A DNA stretch of 64,000 bases from Mycolicibacterium frederiksbergense (GCF_012223425.1 NZ_CP038799.1:3704249-3768248), one strand, 5' to 3'. Positions 9,601 to 18,021 are shown, numbered from the stretch's first letter. The notes: generated by a model not told the origin, from the letters alone. A program made the numbers and translations.

Positions 9601-9639
9601 TGTCACTTAGTGACAACTCCACAGTGTCACTAAGTGACA
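9601..9639. promoter_or_regulatory. Two tandem 15-bp palindromic operator sites
   Basis: TGTCACTTAGTGACA at 9601-9615 and TGTCACTAAGTGACA at 9625-9639. Each has perfect 7-bp arms around one central base; centres are 24 bp apart, slightly more than two helical turns. They fill the gap between the ATPase gene stop (9646) and the S9 peptidase start (9580), so they most likely control the peptidase gene. The cognate regulator is not obvious; TetR-family proteins often use sites of this form. Confidence 0.7.
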
Positions 9640-9645
9640 AGACCG

Positions 9646-10710
9646 TCAAGTGAGCTGGGTGCCCTCGCGGTACCGGACGATGTGACGGACCAGGCGATCG
9701 GTGAGGTCGTACCAGGTCGCGCGCCGGTCACCGGTATCTGATTTGGCGGCGTCGACCCAGCGTGCGGTGGCCAGTCGTCCCAGCGCCGCGGCCGCCGATT
9801 GGTTCGAAACACCGACCGCGGCAGCCAGGTCGGTGACCGTACGGGCTCCGGGGCCGCGTGCCAGCTCCACGACCAGGCGCTGCTCGCCGGCGGGGAGCGA
9901 CCAGAGTTGCTGCTGATAGGCCGGTGACAACCGGTCCAAGAGCATCGCCTTGGCGGGCTCCAGCGCCGACAGTGCGGCGGCATCCGCCGTCTCGGCGAGG
10001 GTCTGCCACAACCGTGGCGCACCCCCGGCGAATTCGCGGATCGCCTCCAGCCGGTCCAGCCCTTCCGGGGTCCCGACGTAGTCGGCCAGGGCCGGGTTGC
10101 GGGCGAGGATCTGCGCCCCCTCGGCGGCGCTGAGATCGTCGAGTTCCTCGATGATGAAGGAGCCGTACCAGGGGTGGGTGCGGGATGCGACGCCAGGGAA
10201 CAATGCCGGGGCGGTCCCGAGAATTGATACCGCAGTGCATGTTTCGACCCAGGCGCGCAGGCTGCCCTGACCGGATTCGCCGATCGCGTCGAACACCCGG
10301 TCCAGGTTCTCGATGACCAGCAGCACCATCCGGCCGTCGGCGATGTCCAGGATCACCCGTTCCAGCTCGATCACCTCGGTGCGCAGCTCCCCGGCCCGCG
10401 GCCGGTAGGGCCGGATTAGCTCGACGAGCAGGTCGCCGTAGTGACCGATCGACAGCGCATCCTCCGGAAGGCGCAGCACCAGCACCTGTTCGGCGGTCAC
10501 GGCATCGGACAGTGCGCGGTGTACCACCACGGCCACGGTGTGCGTTTTGCCGCTGCCGCGCGGACCGAGCAGCAAGGTGTGCGGCCGGGATCCGTCACGG
10601 GCGGCCGAGATGACCCGGTCGGTGAGTCGCTCCAGCAAGGATGCGCGTCCGACGGTTCGGGCGTCCAGTTCGCCGGGGTCCACGGTGCCGGGGGAGAAGA
10701 GGATGTTCAC
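9646..10710 (-). CDS. P-loop ATPase with C-terminal winged-helix domain (second gene of ATPase pair)
   Basis: AAA/STAND-type ATPase of unknown role, 354 residues. Walker A is LLLGPRGSGKTHT near residue 40 and Walker B is MVLLVIENLDRVFD, where the usual DE is replaced by EN. The C-terminal 80 residues look like a winged helix-turn-helix (TVTDLAAAVGVSNQSAAAALGRL ATARWV), suggesting DNA binding. The start is set at GTG 10710 because GGAGG lies six bases upstream; a GTG at 10716 overlaps the previous stop. The gene overlaps or abuts the upstream ATPase gene, so the two are translationally coupled and probably act together. Function cannot be named. Confidence 0.75.
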   Translation of the reverse strand: MNILFSPGTVDPGELDARTVGRASLLERLTDRVISAARDGSRPHTLLLGPRGSGKTHTVAVVVHRALSDAVTAEQVLVLRLPEDALSIGHYGDLLVELIRPYRPRAGELRTEVIELERVILDIADGRMVLLVIENLDRVFDAIGESGQGSLRAWVETCTAVSILGTAPALFPGVASRTHPWYGSFIIEELDDLSAAEGAQILARNPALADYVGTPEGLDRLEAIREFAGGAPRLWQTLAETADAAALSALEPAKAMLLDRLSPAYQQQLWSLPAGEQRLVVELARGPGARTVTDLAAAVGVSNQSAAAALGRLATARWVDAAKSDTGDRRATWYDLTDRLVRHIVRYREGTQLT

Positions 10711-10712
10711 CG

Positions 10713-11846
10713 TCACCTCCGCATGGCCAGCCAGGCGGACCGCACCAATCCCGATGCGAAGCAGTCCTCGTCGCCGATGCGGCGCAGATAGTGGTCCTGC
10801 TCCAGGCGTTCGACGAACGACACCAGCTGGTCGCGGTCGCGGATGGTGGAGCCCTCCGAACGCAGGAGCTGTGACACGGCGTCGATGCCGAGCGGTTCGC
10901 CCGCGTGGGCGTAGATGTCCAGTAGGCCGGCGATGGCCGTGGCGTCGTCGCCGTAGTAGTTGCGCAGTCGGTCGCGGTAGTGGCGCAGATCCCACGGGTC
11001 GTGCGGGTCGATCACCGCGGCCTGCAGCAGTGTCGGGATGTCGTCGGGGCTGACCGGACCGGTGCGCGCGGACGCCGCCACCAGATGCTGGATGTAGTAC
11101 GGCACGTTCTCGGCGGTGGCCGCGATGGATTGGGCGACCAGGTGCGCATCGGTGCCGGCGACGCGCGCGCCCAGCATCAGGCATTCGGCCAAGTAGGTGG
11201 CGTGGTCATGGCGGATGGGGCCGACGGTGACCTTGCGGATGTCGTTGACCGAGCTGAGGGCGTCGCCGGAAACGTGGTGAAAGCCGATCGACCCGGACAG
11301 CACGGTGGCCAGCCGCCCGGCGTTGTCCTGGCGGAACCGGCGCAGGAGGTGCAGGAACGCGTCACCGCCGCCGGTCCGCTCCCGCTCCAGGTTGCGGGCC
11401 AGCACGGTCACCTCGTCGATGAAGAGCACCAGAGGACCGCCGCGGGCCCGGGCGACCGCGCGCTGCAGCAGATCGTCGAGGGCGGCCTCGGCCTGGGCGC
11501 GCTCGAAGCGCACCGGCCCGGTGCCGAAGGCGACCTTCCAACGCTCGACCTCCTGGCGGAGCGCGTTGTCGGTGCGGCCGAGTTCGCCGGCGAGGGCCGC
11601 GACGAACTCGGCATAGGTCTGACGCTCGGCGCTGACCGAGACCACGGTCAGCCCGCGCCGGCGCGCCGTGTGGGCGACCAGGCGGGCCAGCGAGGTCTTG
11701 CCGTGGCGGCGGTCGCCGACCAGGGCCGCGCCACCGTCGGCCAAGCCGGCCAGGATCTCCTGTTCCTCGCGGACCCGGCCCACCACGTTCTCCGGTGGCA
11801 CCACGCCGCCCACCACCAGGGACATCGGCCGGACGGTCCAGTTCAT
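10713..11846 (-). CDS. P-loop ATPase of unknown function (first gene of ATPase pair)
   Basis: A 377-residue AAA_16/archaeal-type ATPase. Walker A is ALVGDRRHGKTSL near 42-53, Walker B is GPLVLFIDEVTVL near 140-152, and GSIGFHH may be a sensor segment. The remainder is helical with a possible winged-helix end (LGIDAVSQLLRSEGSTI, LVSFVERLEQDHYLRRIG). There is no signal peptide or membrane segment. It is promoter-proximal in a two-gene operon with a second, different ATPase carrying a clearer DNA-binding domain. A sigma-A-like promoter places the transcript start at or near the ATG, so the mRNA may be leaderless. Paired ATPases of this kind occur in regulatory and defence modules, but none is recognised here. 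Confidence 0.72.
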   Translation of the reverse strand: MNWTVRPMSLVVGGVVPPENVVGRVREEQEILAGLADGGAALVGDRRHGKTSLARLVAHTARRRGLTVVSVSAERQTYAEFVAALAGELGRTDNALRQEVERWKVAFGTGPVRFERAQAEAALDDLLQRAVARARGGPLVLFIDEVTVLARNLERERTGGGDAFLHLLRRFRQDNAGRLATVLSGSIGFHHVSGDALSSVNDIRKVTVGPIRHDHATYLAECLMLGARVAGTDAHLVAQSIAATAENVPYYIQHLVAASARTGPVSPDDIPTLLQAAVIDPHDPWDLRHYRDRLRNYYGDDATAIAGLLDIYAHAGEPLGIDAVSQLLRSEGSTIRDRDQLVSFVERLEQDHYLRRIGDEDCFASGLVRSAWLAMRR

Positions 11847-11852
11847 CCGATA

Positions 11853-11908
11853 ATCGTACGCCTGGTCTGATGTACGTCAAATATGTTGTACGCCTGACCC
11901 TGCGTATT
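11853..11908 (-). promoter_or_regulatory. Promoter of the ATPase pair with 16-bp-spaced direct repeats
   Basis: On the minus strand TTGACG (11880-11875) and TACGAT (11858-11853) are 16 bp apart and resemble sigma-A -35 and -10 boxes; initiation about seven bases later would fall on the ATG at 11846. GTACG recurs at exactly 16-bp steps (11856, 11872, 11888), with a partial GTA at 11904; GTACGCCTG is fully repeated at 11856 and 11888. The repeats overlap both promoter boxes. Confidence 0.5.
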
Positions 11909-11967
11909 TTTGCTGTCGCGGACTAGTCGGTTAGCCTGACGAACTAACACGTGTCAGGAGGCCTGTA

Positions 11968-13500
11968 ATGGTGGATCCGCGTACGCCGGTGATCGTCGGT
12001 GTCGGACAGTTCACCGAGCGCGTCGACGCGCCGGACTACCGCGGGATGTCATCCGTCGACCTGGCCACCGCGGCCGTGCGGGCAGCGCTGGCCGACACCG
12101 GCGCCGACGCGACTGCGGTGGCTGCAGCGATCGAGGTCTTCGTCGCACTCCGGCAGTTCGAGATCTGCACGCCGTTCTCCGAGGCGCCGCTGGGGTGCTC
12201 GGACAACTACCCGCGATCGGTCGCGGCCCGTATCGGTGCCGATCCGGCTCGCGCGGTGCTCGAACCGCTGGGCGGGCACGGATCGCAGAAGGTCGTCACC
12301 GAGTTCTCCGGCGCCATCGCGGCCGGGGACGCCGAGGTGGTCCTGGTGCTCGGGTCCGAGAACGGGTCGACGCTGCGGTATTTCGCCGGCCGCGAGGACA
12401 AACCCGACCACTCCGAACAGGTCGGCGGGCAACTCGAGGACCGCGGATACGGGTTCGATCAGTACATGAACGAGTACACCGCCAAGCATGGATTGACCGG
12501 TGCTCCCGTGCAATACGGGTTGCTGGACAACGCGCGGCGGGCCCGCCTCGGCGCCACGGTGGACGAATACCGACGCGACATGGCCGAGTTGTTCGCGCCG
12601 TTCTCCGAAGTCGCCGCCAGGAACCCGCTGTCTTCGTCTCCGGTGCCACGCTCCGTCGACGAACTGCTCACCGTCACCGCGGAGAACCGGATGATCTGTG
12701 ATCCCTACCCGCGGTTGATGGTGGCCCGTGACCAGGTGAACCAGGGCGCCGCCGTGCTGATCATGTCGGTGGCCGCGGCCCGCCGGCTGTCGGTGCCCGA
12801 AAGCAAATGGGTCTACCTGCACGGCCACGCCGACATGGTGGAGCAGCAGCTGCTCGACCGCGAGGACCTGAGCATGAGCTTGTCCGCGGAAAAGGCTGTG
12901 GCAGAGGCGCTCCGGGTAGCCGGTATCAGGTTGGCCGAAGTGTCCACCTTCGACCTGTACAGCTGCTTCCCGTTCCCGGTGTTCTCCGTCTGCGACTCGA
13001 CCGGGCTGGCGACCGATGATCCGCGCGGTCTCACTCTGACCGGTGGACTGCCCTACTTCGGCGGGCCGGGCAACAGCTACTCCCTGCACGGTATCGCCGA
13101 GACGGTGAACGAAATGCGTTCCGAGCCAGGATCTTTCGGACTGGTCGGCGCCAACGGTGGGGTGATGAGCAAGTATTCGGTCGGGGTGTACTCGACGACG
13201 CCCGCCGAGTGGGCGGCCGATGACAGCAAGGCGCGGCAGGCCGAGATCGCCGCGCTTCCCACGGTGCCCGTCACCCGCGACGCCGACGGCACCGGCGTCA
13301 TCGAGACGTACTCGGTGCGCTACGACTGGCCCGAGACCACCGGCGTCATCATCGGCCGGCTCGAGGCCGACGGCTCGCGGTTCATGGCACTGAGTACCGA
13401 CGAAGCCCTGGTGGCGCTGATGTCCGACGGTGATCCGCTGGGTGCGCGCATCGAGGTGAAGTCCACCGAGGACGGCATCAACCTGGCGACCCTGGCATAG
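11968..13500 (+). CDS. Thiolase-like protein (acetyl-CoA acetyltransferase / lipid-transfer family) without the usual cysteine
   Basis: A 510-residue member of the thiolase superfamily. The N-terminal strand TPVIVGVGQFTER and the domain C-terminal segment SLHGIAETVNEMR...LVGANGGVMSKYSVGVYS are typical of actinobacterial proteins annotated acetyl-CoA acetyltransferase. At the place where degradative thiolases carry the acyl-accepting cysteine this protein reads EPLGGHGSQKVVTEF, with no Cys. The last 110 residues look like an added OB-fold (VIIGRLEADGSRFMALS). It could therefore be a non-classical thiolase, aldolase or lipid carrier. CAGGAGG precedes the ATG at good spacing. It is divergent from the ATPase pair. 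Confidence 0.82.
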   Translation: MVDPRTPVIVGVGQFTERVDAPDYRGMSSVDLATAAVRAALADTGADATAVAAAIEVFVALRQFEICTPFSEAPLGCSDNYPRSVAARIGADPARAVLEPLGGHGSQKVVTEFSGAIAAGDAEVVLVLGSENGSTLRYFAGREDKPDHSEQVGGQLEDRGYGFDQYMNEYTAKHGLTGAPVQYGLLDNARRARLGATVDEYRRDMAELFAPFSEVAARNPLSSSPVPRSVDELLTVTAENRMICDPYPRLMVARDQVNQGAAVLIMSVAAARRLSVPESKWVYLHGHADMVEQQLLDREDLSMSLSAEKAVAEALRVAGIRLAEVSTFDLYSCFPFPVFSVCDSTGLATDDPRGLTLTGGLPYFGGPGNSYSLHGIAETVNEMRSEPGSFGLVGANGGVMSKYSVGVYSTTPAEWAADDSKARQAEIAALPTVPVTRDADGTGVIETYSVRYDWPETTGVIIGRLEADGSRFMALSTDEALVALMSDGDPLGARIEVKSTEDGINLATLA

Positions 13501-13516
13501 CGCCGACGGCCTCCAG

Positions 13517-13565
13517 CGTCGACTTGTCGGTGGGTTTCGGGCGGAAAACCACCCACAAGTCGACG
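13517..13565. terminator. Long hairpin between convergent genes
   Basis: Arms 13517-13537 and 13545-13565 are 21 bases each and complementary at 19 positions, around a short loop (begins CGTCGACTTGT, ends ACAAGTCGACG). It separates the thiolase-like gene from the convergent F420-type oxidoreductase gene and probably terminates both. Confidence 0.7.
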
Positions 13566-13578
13566 TTGAGCGAAAGCC

Positions 13579-14427
13579 TCAGACCAGCTGGGCGAGCTTG
13601 CCCGCCAGCCGCTCCACGTAGGCGGCGACCTCGGCCTCGGGCTTGTCGGGCAACCCGAACAGCACCTCGGTGACACCGAGATCGCGCCAGCGGGCCAGCT
13701 TCTCGGGATCCGGCTTGAAGTCCAGTGCCACGATCTGCGGGGCGCCCTCGCGGCCGGCCGCCGCCCAGGTGTCCTGCAGCAGCTTCACCGGCTCGTCGAT
13801 GTCGAAGTCACGAGGGGTGGTGATCCAGCCGTCCGCCGACTTCGCGATCCACTTGAAGTTCTTCTCGGTGCCCGCCGCGCCGACCAGCACCGGGATGTGT
13901 GACTGCACCGGCTTGGGCCACGCCCAGCTCGGGCCGAAGCTCACGAATTCGCCGTCGTAGGAGGCTTCTTCGTCGGTCCACAGCGAGCGCATGGCTTCCA
14001 GGTACTCGCGCAGCATGGTGCGGCGACGGCCCGGCGGCACCTTGTGGTCGGCCAATTCGTCGGTGTTCCAGCCGAATCCGACACCCAGGCTGACGCGGCC
14101 CCCGGACAGGTGGTCCAGCGTCGCGATCGACTTGGCCAGCGTGATCGGGTCATGCTCGACGGGCAGGGCCACCGCGGTGGACAGCCGGACCCGGCTGGTG
14201 ACGGCGGCCGCGGTGCCCAGGCTGACCCAGGGATCGAGGGTGCGCATATAGCGGTCATCGGGCAGTGACTCGTCGCCGGTCGTCGGGTGCGCCGCTTCCC
14301 GCTTGATCGGGATGTGGGTGTGCTCGGGCACGTAGAAGGTGGTGAAACCGTGGTCATCGGCCAGCTTGGCCGCCGGTGCCGGAGCGATGCCGCGGTCACT
14401 GGTGAAAAGTACGAGCCCGTAGTCCAT
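13579..14427 (-). CDS. LLM-class F420-dependent oxidoreductase (Rv0953c-like)
   Basis: Luciferase-like (beta/alpha)8 oxidoreductase of 282 residues, the length I recall for Rv0953c, whose place in the gene order it shares. The fold is visible in MDYGLVLFTSDRGIAPA, the conserved STAVALPVEHDPITLAKSIATLDHLSGGRVSLGVGFG region and the substrate loop that follows. Such mycobacterial proteins use coenzyme F420 or FMN to reduce or oxidise small molecules; the substrate is unknown. The ATG at 14427 is chosen because upstream in-frame codons run into the divergent gene. A KstR-type palindrome lies ten bases upstream of the start. Confidence 0.86.
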   Translation of the reverse strand: MDYGLVLFTSDRGIAPAPAAKLADDHGFTTFYVPEHTHIPIKREAAHPTTGDESLPDDRYMRTLDPWVSLGTAAAVTSRVRLSTAVALPVEHDPITLAKSIATLDHLSGGRVSLGVGFGWNTDELADHKVPPGRRRTMLREYLEAMRSLWTDEEASYDGEFVSFGPSWAWPKPVQSHIPVLVGAAGTEKNFKWIAKSADGWITTPRDFDIDEPVKLLQDTWAAAGREGAPQIVALDFKPDPEKLARWRDLGVTEVLFGLPDKPEAEVAAYVERLAGKLAQLV

Positions 14428-14436
14428 GCCCAGAAT

Positions 14437-14450
14437 TAGAACGTGTTCTA
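14437..14450. promoter_or_regulatory. KstR-type palindromic operator
   Basis: TAGAACGTGTTCTA: perfect 6-bp arms around a GT centre. It matches the TnnAACnnGTTnnA consensus of KstR, the TetR-family repressor of mycobacterial cholesterol catabolism. It lies in the 93-bp divergent gap between two LLM oxidoreductase genes, ten bases from the leftward start, where a bound repressor would block transcription. Confidence 0.65.
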
Positions 14451-14520
14451 GTCCGCGAGCGCAAGCCGTTCCGCTCAGCCCGATCGTTACTGGTGACTCC
14501 CGGGGCGCGCAGGTGCTCCC

Positions 14521-15660
14521 ATGACATCCATGACGACCGAACGCATCGCCGACCAGATCACGTTCGCCTACTGGGTGCCCAACGTCAGCGGTGGCCTGGT
14601 GACCAGCGATATCGAGCAGCGCACGGACTGGAATTACGAATACAACAAGAAGCTGGCGCAGACCGCGGAGAACAACGGTTTCGAGTACGCGTTGTCCCAG
14701 GTGCGCTACGAGGCCAGCTACGGCGCGGAGTATCAGCACGAGTCGACGAGCTTCAGCCTGGCGCTGCTGCTGGCCACCGAACGGCTCAAGGTGATCGCCG
14801 CGGTGCACCCGGGCCTGTGGCAGCCCGCGGTGCTGGCCAAGCTGGGGGCCACCGCTGACCAGCTGTCGGGCGGCCGGTTCGCGGTCAACGTGGTGTCCGG
14901 CTGGTTCAAGGACGAGTTCACCCATCTGGGCGAGCCGTGGCTGGAGCACGATGAGCGCTACCGCCGCAGCGCGGAGTTCCTGCAGGTGCTACGCAAGATC
15001 TGGACCGAGGACGCGGTGGATTTCCGCGGGGATTTCTACCGGATTCACGATTTCACCCTGAAACCCAAGCCGCTGAACACCGCCGAGCGTCCCAACCCGG
15101 AACTGTTCCAGGGCGGCAACTCCACCGCCGCGCGCCGCAACGGCGGCCTGCACTCGGACTGGTACTTCTCCAACGGCAAGGACTTCGCCGGCATCACCGA
15201 GCAGGTGGTGGAGGTGCGCGACCACGCCCGCACCGTGGGCCGGGAGGTCAAGGTCGGGCTGAACGGGTTCATCATCGCCCGCGATACCGAGAAGGAAGCC
15301 CGTGACACCCTGCGCGAGATCATCGACAAGGCCAACAAGCCGGCCGTCGAGGGCTTCCGTGGGGCCGTGCAGCAGGCCGGCAGTTCGACCGGGGACAAGA
15401 AGGGCATGTGGGCGGACTCGTCCTTCGAGGATCTCGTCCAATACAACGACGGATTCCGCACCCAGCTCATCGGCACCCCGGAGCGGATCGCCGAGCGGAT
15501 CGCGGCGTACCGCAAACGCGGGGTGGACCTCATCCTGGGCGGCTTCCTCCACTTCCAGGAGGAAATCGAGTACTTCGGGCAAAAAGTGTTGCCGCTCGTC
15601 CGGGAAATCGAGGCCGCCGATCAGAGCGCTCCGGACGCTCCGGTGCTCGTATCGGCCTGA
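14521..15660 (+). CDS. FMNH2-dependent monooxygenase, dimethylsulfone monooxygenase (SfnG) type
   Basis: LLM-class flavin monooxygenase of 379 residues. The order of motifs resembles SfnG and related alkanesulfonate monooxygenases: FAYWVPNVSGGLVTSDI at the N-terminus, NNGFEYALSQVRYEASYG, HPGLWQPAVLAKLGATADQLSGGRFAVNVVSGWF, and ELFQGGNSTAARRNG in the flavin-binding end. SfnG converts dimethylsulfone to methanesulfinate so its sulfur can be assimilated. It needs reduced FMN from a separate reductase, and none is adjacent. The divergent neighbour is another LLM enzyme and they share a KstR-like site, so a lipid-related substrate should also be considered. Confidence 0.8.
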   Translation: MTSMTTERIADQITFAYWVPNVSGGLVTSDIEQRTDWNYEYNKKLAQTAENNGFEYALSQVRYEASYGAEYQHESTSFSLALLLATERLKVIAAVHPGLWQPAVLAKLGATADQLSGGRFAVNVVSGWFKDEFTHLGEPWLEHDERYRRSAEFLQVLRKIWTEDAVDFRGDFYRIHDFTLKPKPLNTAERPNPELFQGGNSTAARRNGGLHSDWYFSNGKDFAGITEQVVEVRDHARTVGREVKVGLNGFIIARDTEKEARDTLREIIDKANKPAVEGFRGAVQQAGSSTGDKKGMWADSSFEDLVQYNDGFRTQLIGTPERIAERIAAYRKRGVDLILGGFLHFQEEIEYFGQKVLPLVREIEAADQSAPDAPVLVSA

Positions 15661-15717
15661 GCCGCCGCCCAGCGGGGTGCGCTAGCGTGGGTTCGAAATC
15701 GCTCACACAGGAGAGTC

Positions 15718-16575
15718 ATGACTTACCCGCCCGGTAACCCCGGATATCCGCCTGCCCAGCAGGGCAACCAGTACGCGCCCACCCAGCAGTACGGCGAGCC
15801 CGCAGAGGTAGGCCCCAGCAAGCTGCCTGTCTACCTGACCGCTGCCGTCGCAGTGTTCGGTCTTGCGACCTACGCGTTCAACTTCGGTCCACTGCTGACC
15901 ATCAGCAACTCGGACTTCCCGCAGTTCGGTAGCGCCAGCGGCAGCACGCCCGGTCTCGGCCTGGCGGTCGCGGCCTCGGTGCTGGCCGCGCTGCTGGCCG
16001 GTGTCGGTCTGCTGCCCAAGCAGAAGGCCCGGACCGGTCTGGTGGCCGTTGCGTCCACGCTGTCGTTCCTGCTCGTGCTGGCCGAGGTCATCAACGCCCC
16101 GGCCGGGCTGTCCATCGGCTGGGGGCTGTACCTGGTCATCGCCACCACACTGCTGCAGACCGGCGCCGCCGTCGCCGCGCTGCTGTTCGACGCGGGTGTC
16201 CTCTCGCCCCCGGCGCCCAAGCCGCGCTACGACCAGCATCAGCCCTACGGCCAGTACGGCGCGCCGTACTACGGTCAGCCGGGTGGCCAGCAGCAGTACG
16301 GCGCACCGACGCATCAACCGCAGCAGCAGCGTCCCGGATACCCGTCGCAGTACGGCTACCAGGGAGCCCCGAAAACCGGCGGATTCCAGTCCGCCGCCGG
16401 CGCCCCCGGTTCGCACAACGGCCCGCCGACGCCGCCCACCGGGTTCCCGGCCTTCGGGCAGCCGCAACAGCCGCAGGGTTCCTCGGCGCCGACCGCCGCG
16501 GTTCCGGCGCAACCGTCCGCGACACCGCAGAGCCAGCCCGAGTCCTCACCGCAGTCCGGCACGCCCTCGTCGTAG
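15718..16575 (+). CDS. DUF5336 membrane protein (Rv0954-like, 34 kDa antigen family)
   Basis: A 285-residue membrane protein with a short proline/glutamine-rich N-terminus (MTYPPGNPGYPPAQQGNQ), four hydrophobic helices at roughly 38-58, 78-97, 103-125 and 128-152, and a long disordered C-terminal tail rich in Q, P, G and Y (QYGAPYYGQPGGQQQYG). This is the layout of mycobacterial Rv0954, which has been reported in connection with the cell-division complex. CAGGAGAG precedes the ATG at 15718. The next gene is the Rv0955-like membrane protein, as in M. tuberculosis. The tail is probably cytoplasmic and suited to protein contacts. Confidence 0.85.
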   Translation: MTYPPGNPGYPPAQQGNQYAPTQQYGEPAEVGPSKLPVYLTAAVAVFGLATYAFNFGPLLTISNSDFPQFGSASGSTPGLGLAVAASVLAALLAGVGLLPKQKARTGLVAVASTLSFLLVLAEVINAPAGLSIGWGLYLVIATTLLQTGAAVAALLFDAGVLSPPAPKPRYDQHQPYGQYGAPYYGQPGGQQQYGAPTHQPQQQRPGYPSQYGYQGAPKTGGFQSAAGAPGSHNGPPTPPTGFPAFGQPQQPQGSSAPTAAVPAQPSATPQSQPESSPQSGTPSS

Positions 16576-16602
16576 TCTGGGCGTCGCGCACCCGGACGTC
16601 GG

Positions 16603-18021
16603 ATGCGTCGACGCGCGCGAGGAGCGACCCAGCTAGTGGTGGACAACCGGTCAGTCGGTACCCGACAGGCTCGCGACCTGCTCAGGGTCGCGTTCGGGCC
16701 GTCGGTCGTCGCGCTCGGTGTGATCGCGGCGGTGACGCTGATTCAGCTGCTCATCGCCAACAGCGATATGACCGGCGCGTTCGGCGCGATCGCCAGCATG
16801 TGGCTGGGCGTGCACCAGGTTCCGGTCTCCATCGGTGGCGCCGAACTCGGTGTCATGCCGCTGCTGCCGGTGCTGCTGATGGTGTGGGGCACCGCACGTA
16901 CCACCGCGGCCGCGTCCATACGGTCCTCGTGGTTCGTCATCCGCTGGGTGGTGGCCTCGGCCCTGGGCGGGCCGCTGCTCATCGCGGCCCTGTCGCTGGC
17001 CGTCATCCACGATGCGGCCTCGGTGATCACCGAATTGCAGACCCCCGAGGCCTCGCGGGCGTTCGCCGGGGTGCTGGTGGTGCACGCCATCGGTGCGCTG
17101 ATCGGCGTCGCGATGGCCGGGCGGTTGCTCACGCTGCCGGGGGTGCCGCACTGGCTGCCCGAGTCGCTGCGGGCCGCCGCGGCCGGGGTGCTGGCGTTGC
17201 TCGGCCTGTCCGGTGTGGTGGCGGCCGGGTCGATCGTCGTGCACTGGGGGACCATGCACGACCTGTTCGGTATCACCGATTCGATGTTCGGCCAGTTCAG
17301 CCTGGCGCTGCTCTCGGTGCTCTACATCCCCAACGTGCTGGTCGGGACGGCCGCCGTCGCGGTGGGTTCCAGCGCGCACATCGGGCTGGCCAACTTCAGT
17401 TCCTTCACCGTGCTCGGCGGGGACATCCCGGCCGTACCGGTGCTCGCCGCGGTGCCGACACCGCCGCTGGGGCCGATCTGGGTGGCGCTGCTGATCGTGG
17501 CCGCGGTCTCGGCGGTCGCGCTGGGCCAGCAGTGCGCCCGCCGTGCGGCACCCTGGCCGATCGCCGCCGCGAAACTTGCGGTGGCCGCCCTGGTGGCCGC
17601 GCTGACCATGGCGCTGCTCGGGTACGCCGGTGGCGGCCGGCTCGGTAACTTCGGCGACGTCGGCGTCGACCAGGTCACCTTCGGGCCCGCGGTGTTCCTG
17701 TGGTTCGTGTCCATCGGTGGGCTGACGGTCGTCATGGCCGGCGGCCTGGTGCGCAGGCCGAAGAGGGTGAAACCGGTGCCGGCTCCCGCCCCCGAACCGG
17801 AACCCGAGGACGTGTTCGAGGACGAGGACACGATCACCGATATCGTCCTGCTGGACTCGCAGGCCGAGTTGCCCGAGCGCGCCGAGTCCCTCGAACTCGG
17901 CGCACCGCCGGCGCCCGCCGAGCCGCATGACGACCCGCTGCTCGACCCCGAGGAGCATTTCGTGGTCGACGGCGATCTTCCCGGCACGACCGCTGAAAAG
18001 CCCCGCGATCAGGACGACTAG
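16603..18021 (+). CDS. DUF6350 polytopic membrane protein (Rv0955-like)
   Basis: A 472-residue integral membrane protein with about ten hydrophobic segments between residues 25 and 390 (for example FGPSVVALGVIAAVTLIQLL, LLPVLLMVWGTARTTAA, VLALLGLSGVVAAGSIVV). It ends in an acidic, proline-rich cytoplasmic tail (PAPAPEPEPEDVFEDEDT). It matches the actinobacterial DUF6350 family by position and composition; function is unknown. The start may be the ATG at 16603 or a GTG at 16636 (VVDNRSVG); neither has a strong ribosome site. purN starts 11 bases after its stop, so co-transcription with purN-purH is likely. Confidence 0.8.
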   Translation: MRRRARGATQLVVDNRSVGTRQARDLLRVAFGPSVVALGVIAAVTLIQLLIANSDMTGAFGAIASMWLGVHQVPVSIGGAELGVMPLLPVLLMVWGTARTTAAASIRSSWFVIRWVVASALGGPLLIAALSLAVIHDAASVITELQTPEASRAFAGVLVVHAIGALIGVAMAGRLLTLPGVPHWLPESLRAAAAGVLALLGLSGVVAAGSIVVHWGTMHDLFGITDSMFGQFSLALLSVLYIPNVLVGTAAVAVGSSAHIGLANFSSFTVLGGDIPAVPVLAAVPTPPLGPIWVALLIVAAVSAVALGQQCARRAAPWPIAAAKLAVAALVAALTMALLGYAGGGRLGNFGDVGVDQVTFGPAVFLWFVSIGGLTVVMAGGLVRRPKRVKPVPAPAPEPEPEDVFEDEDTITDIVLLDSQAELPERAESLELGAPPAPAEPHDDPLLDPEEHFVVDGDLPGTTAEKPRDQDD

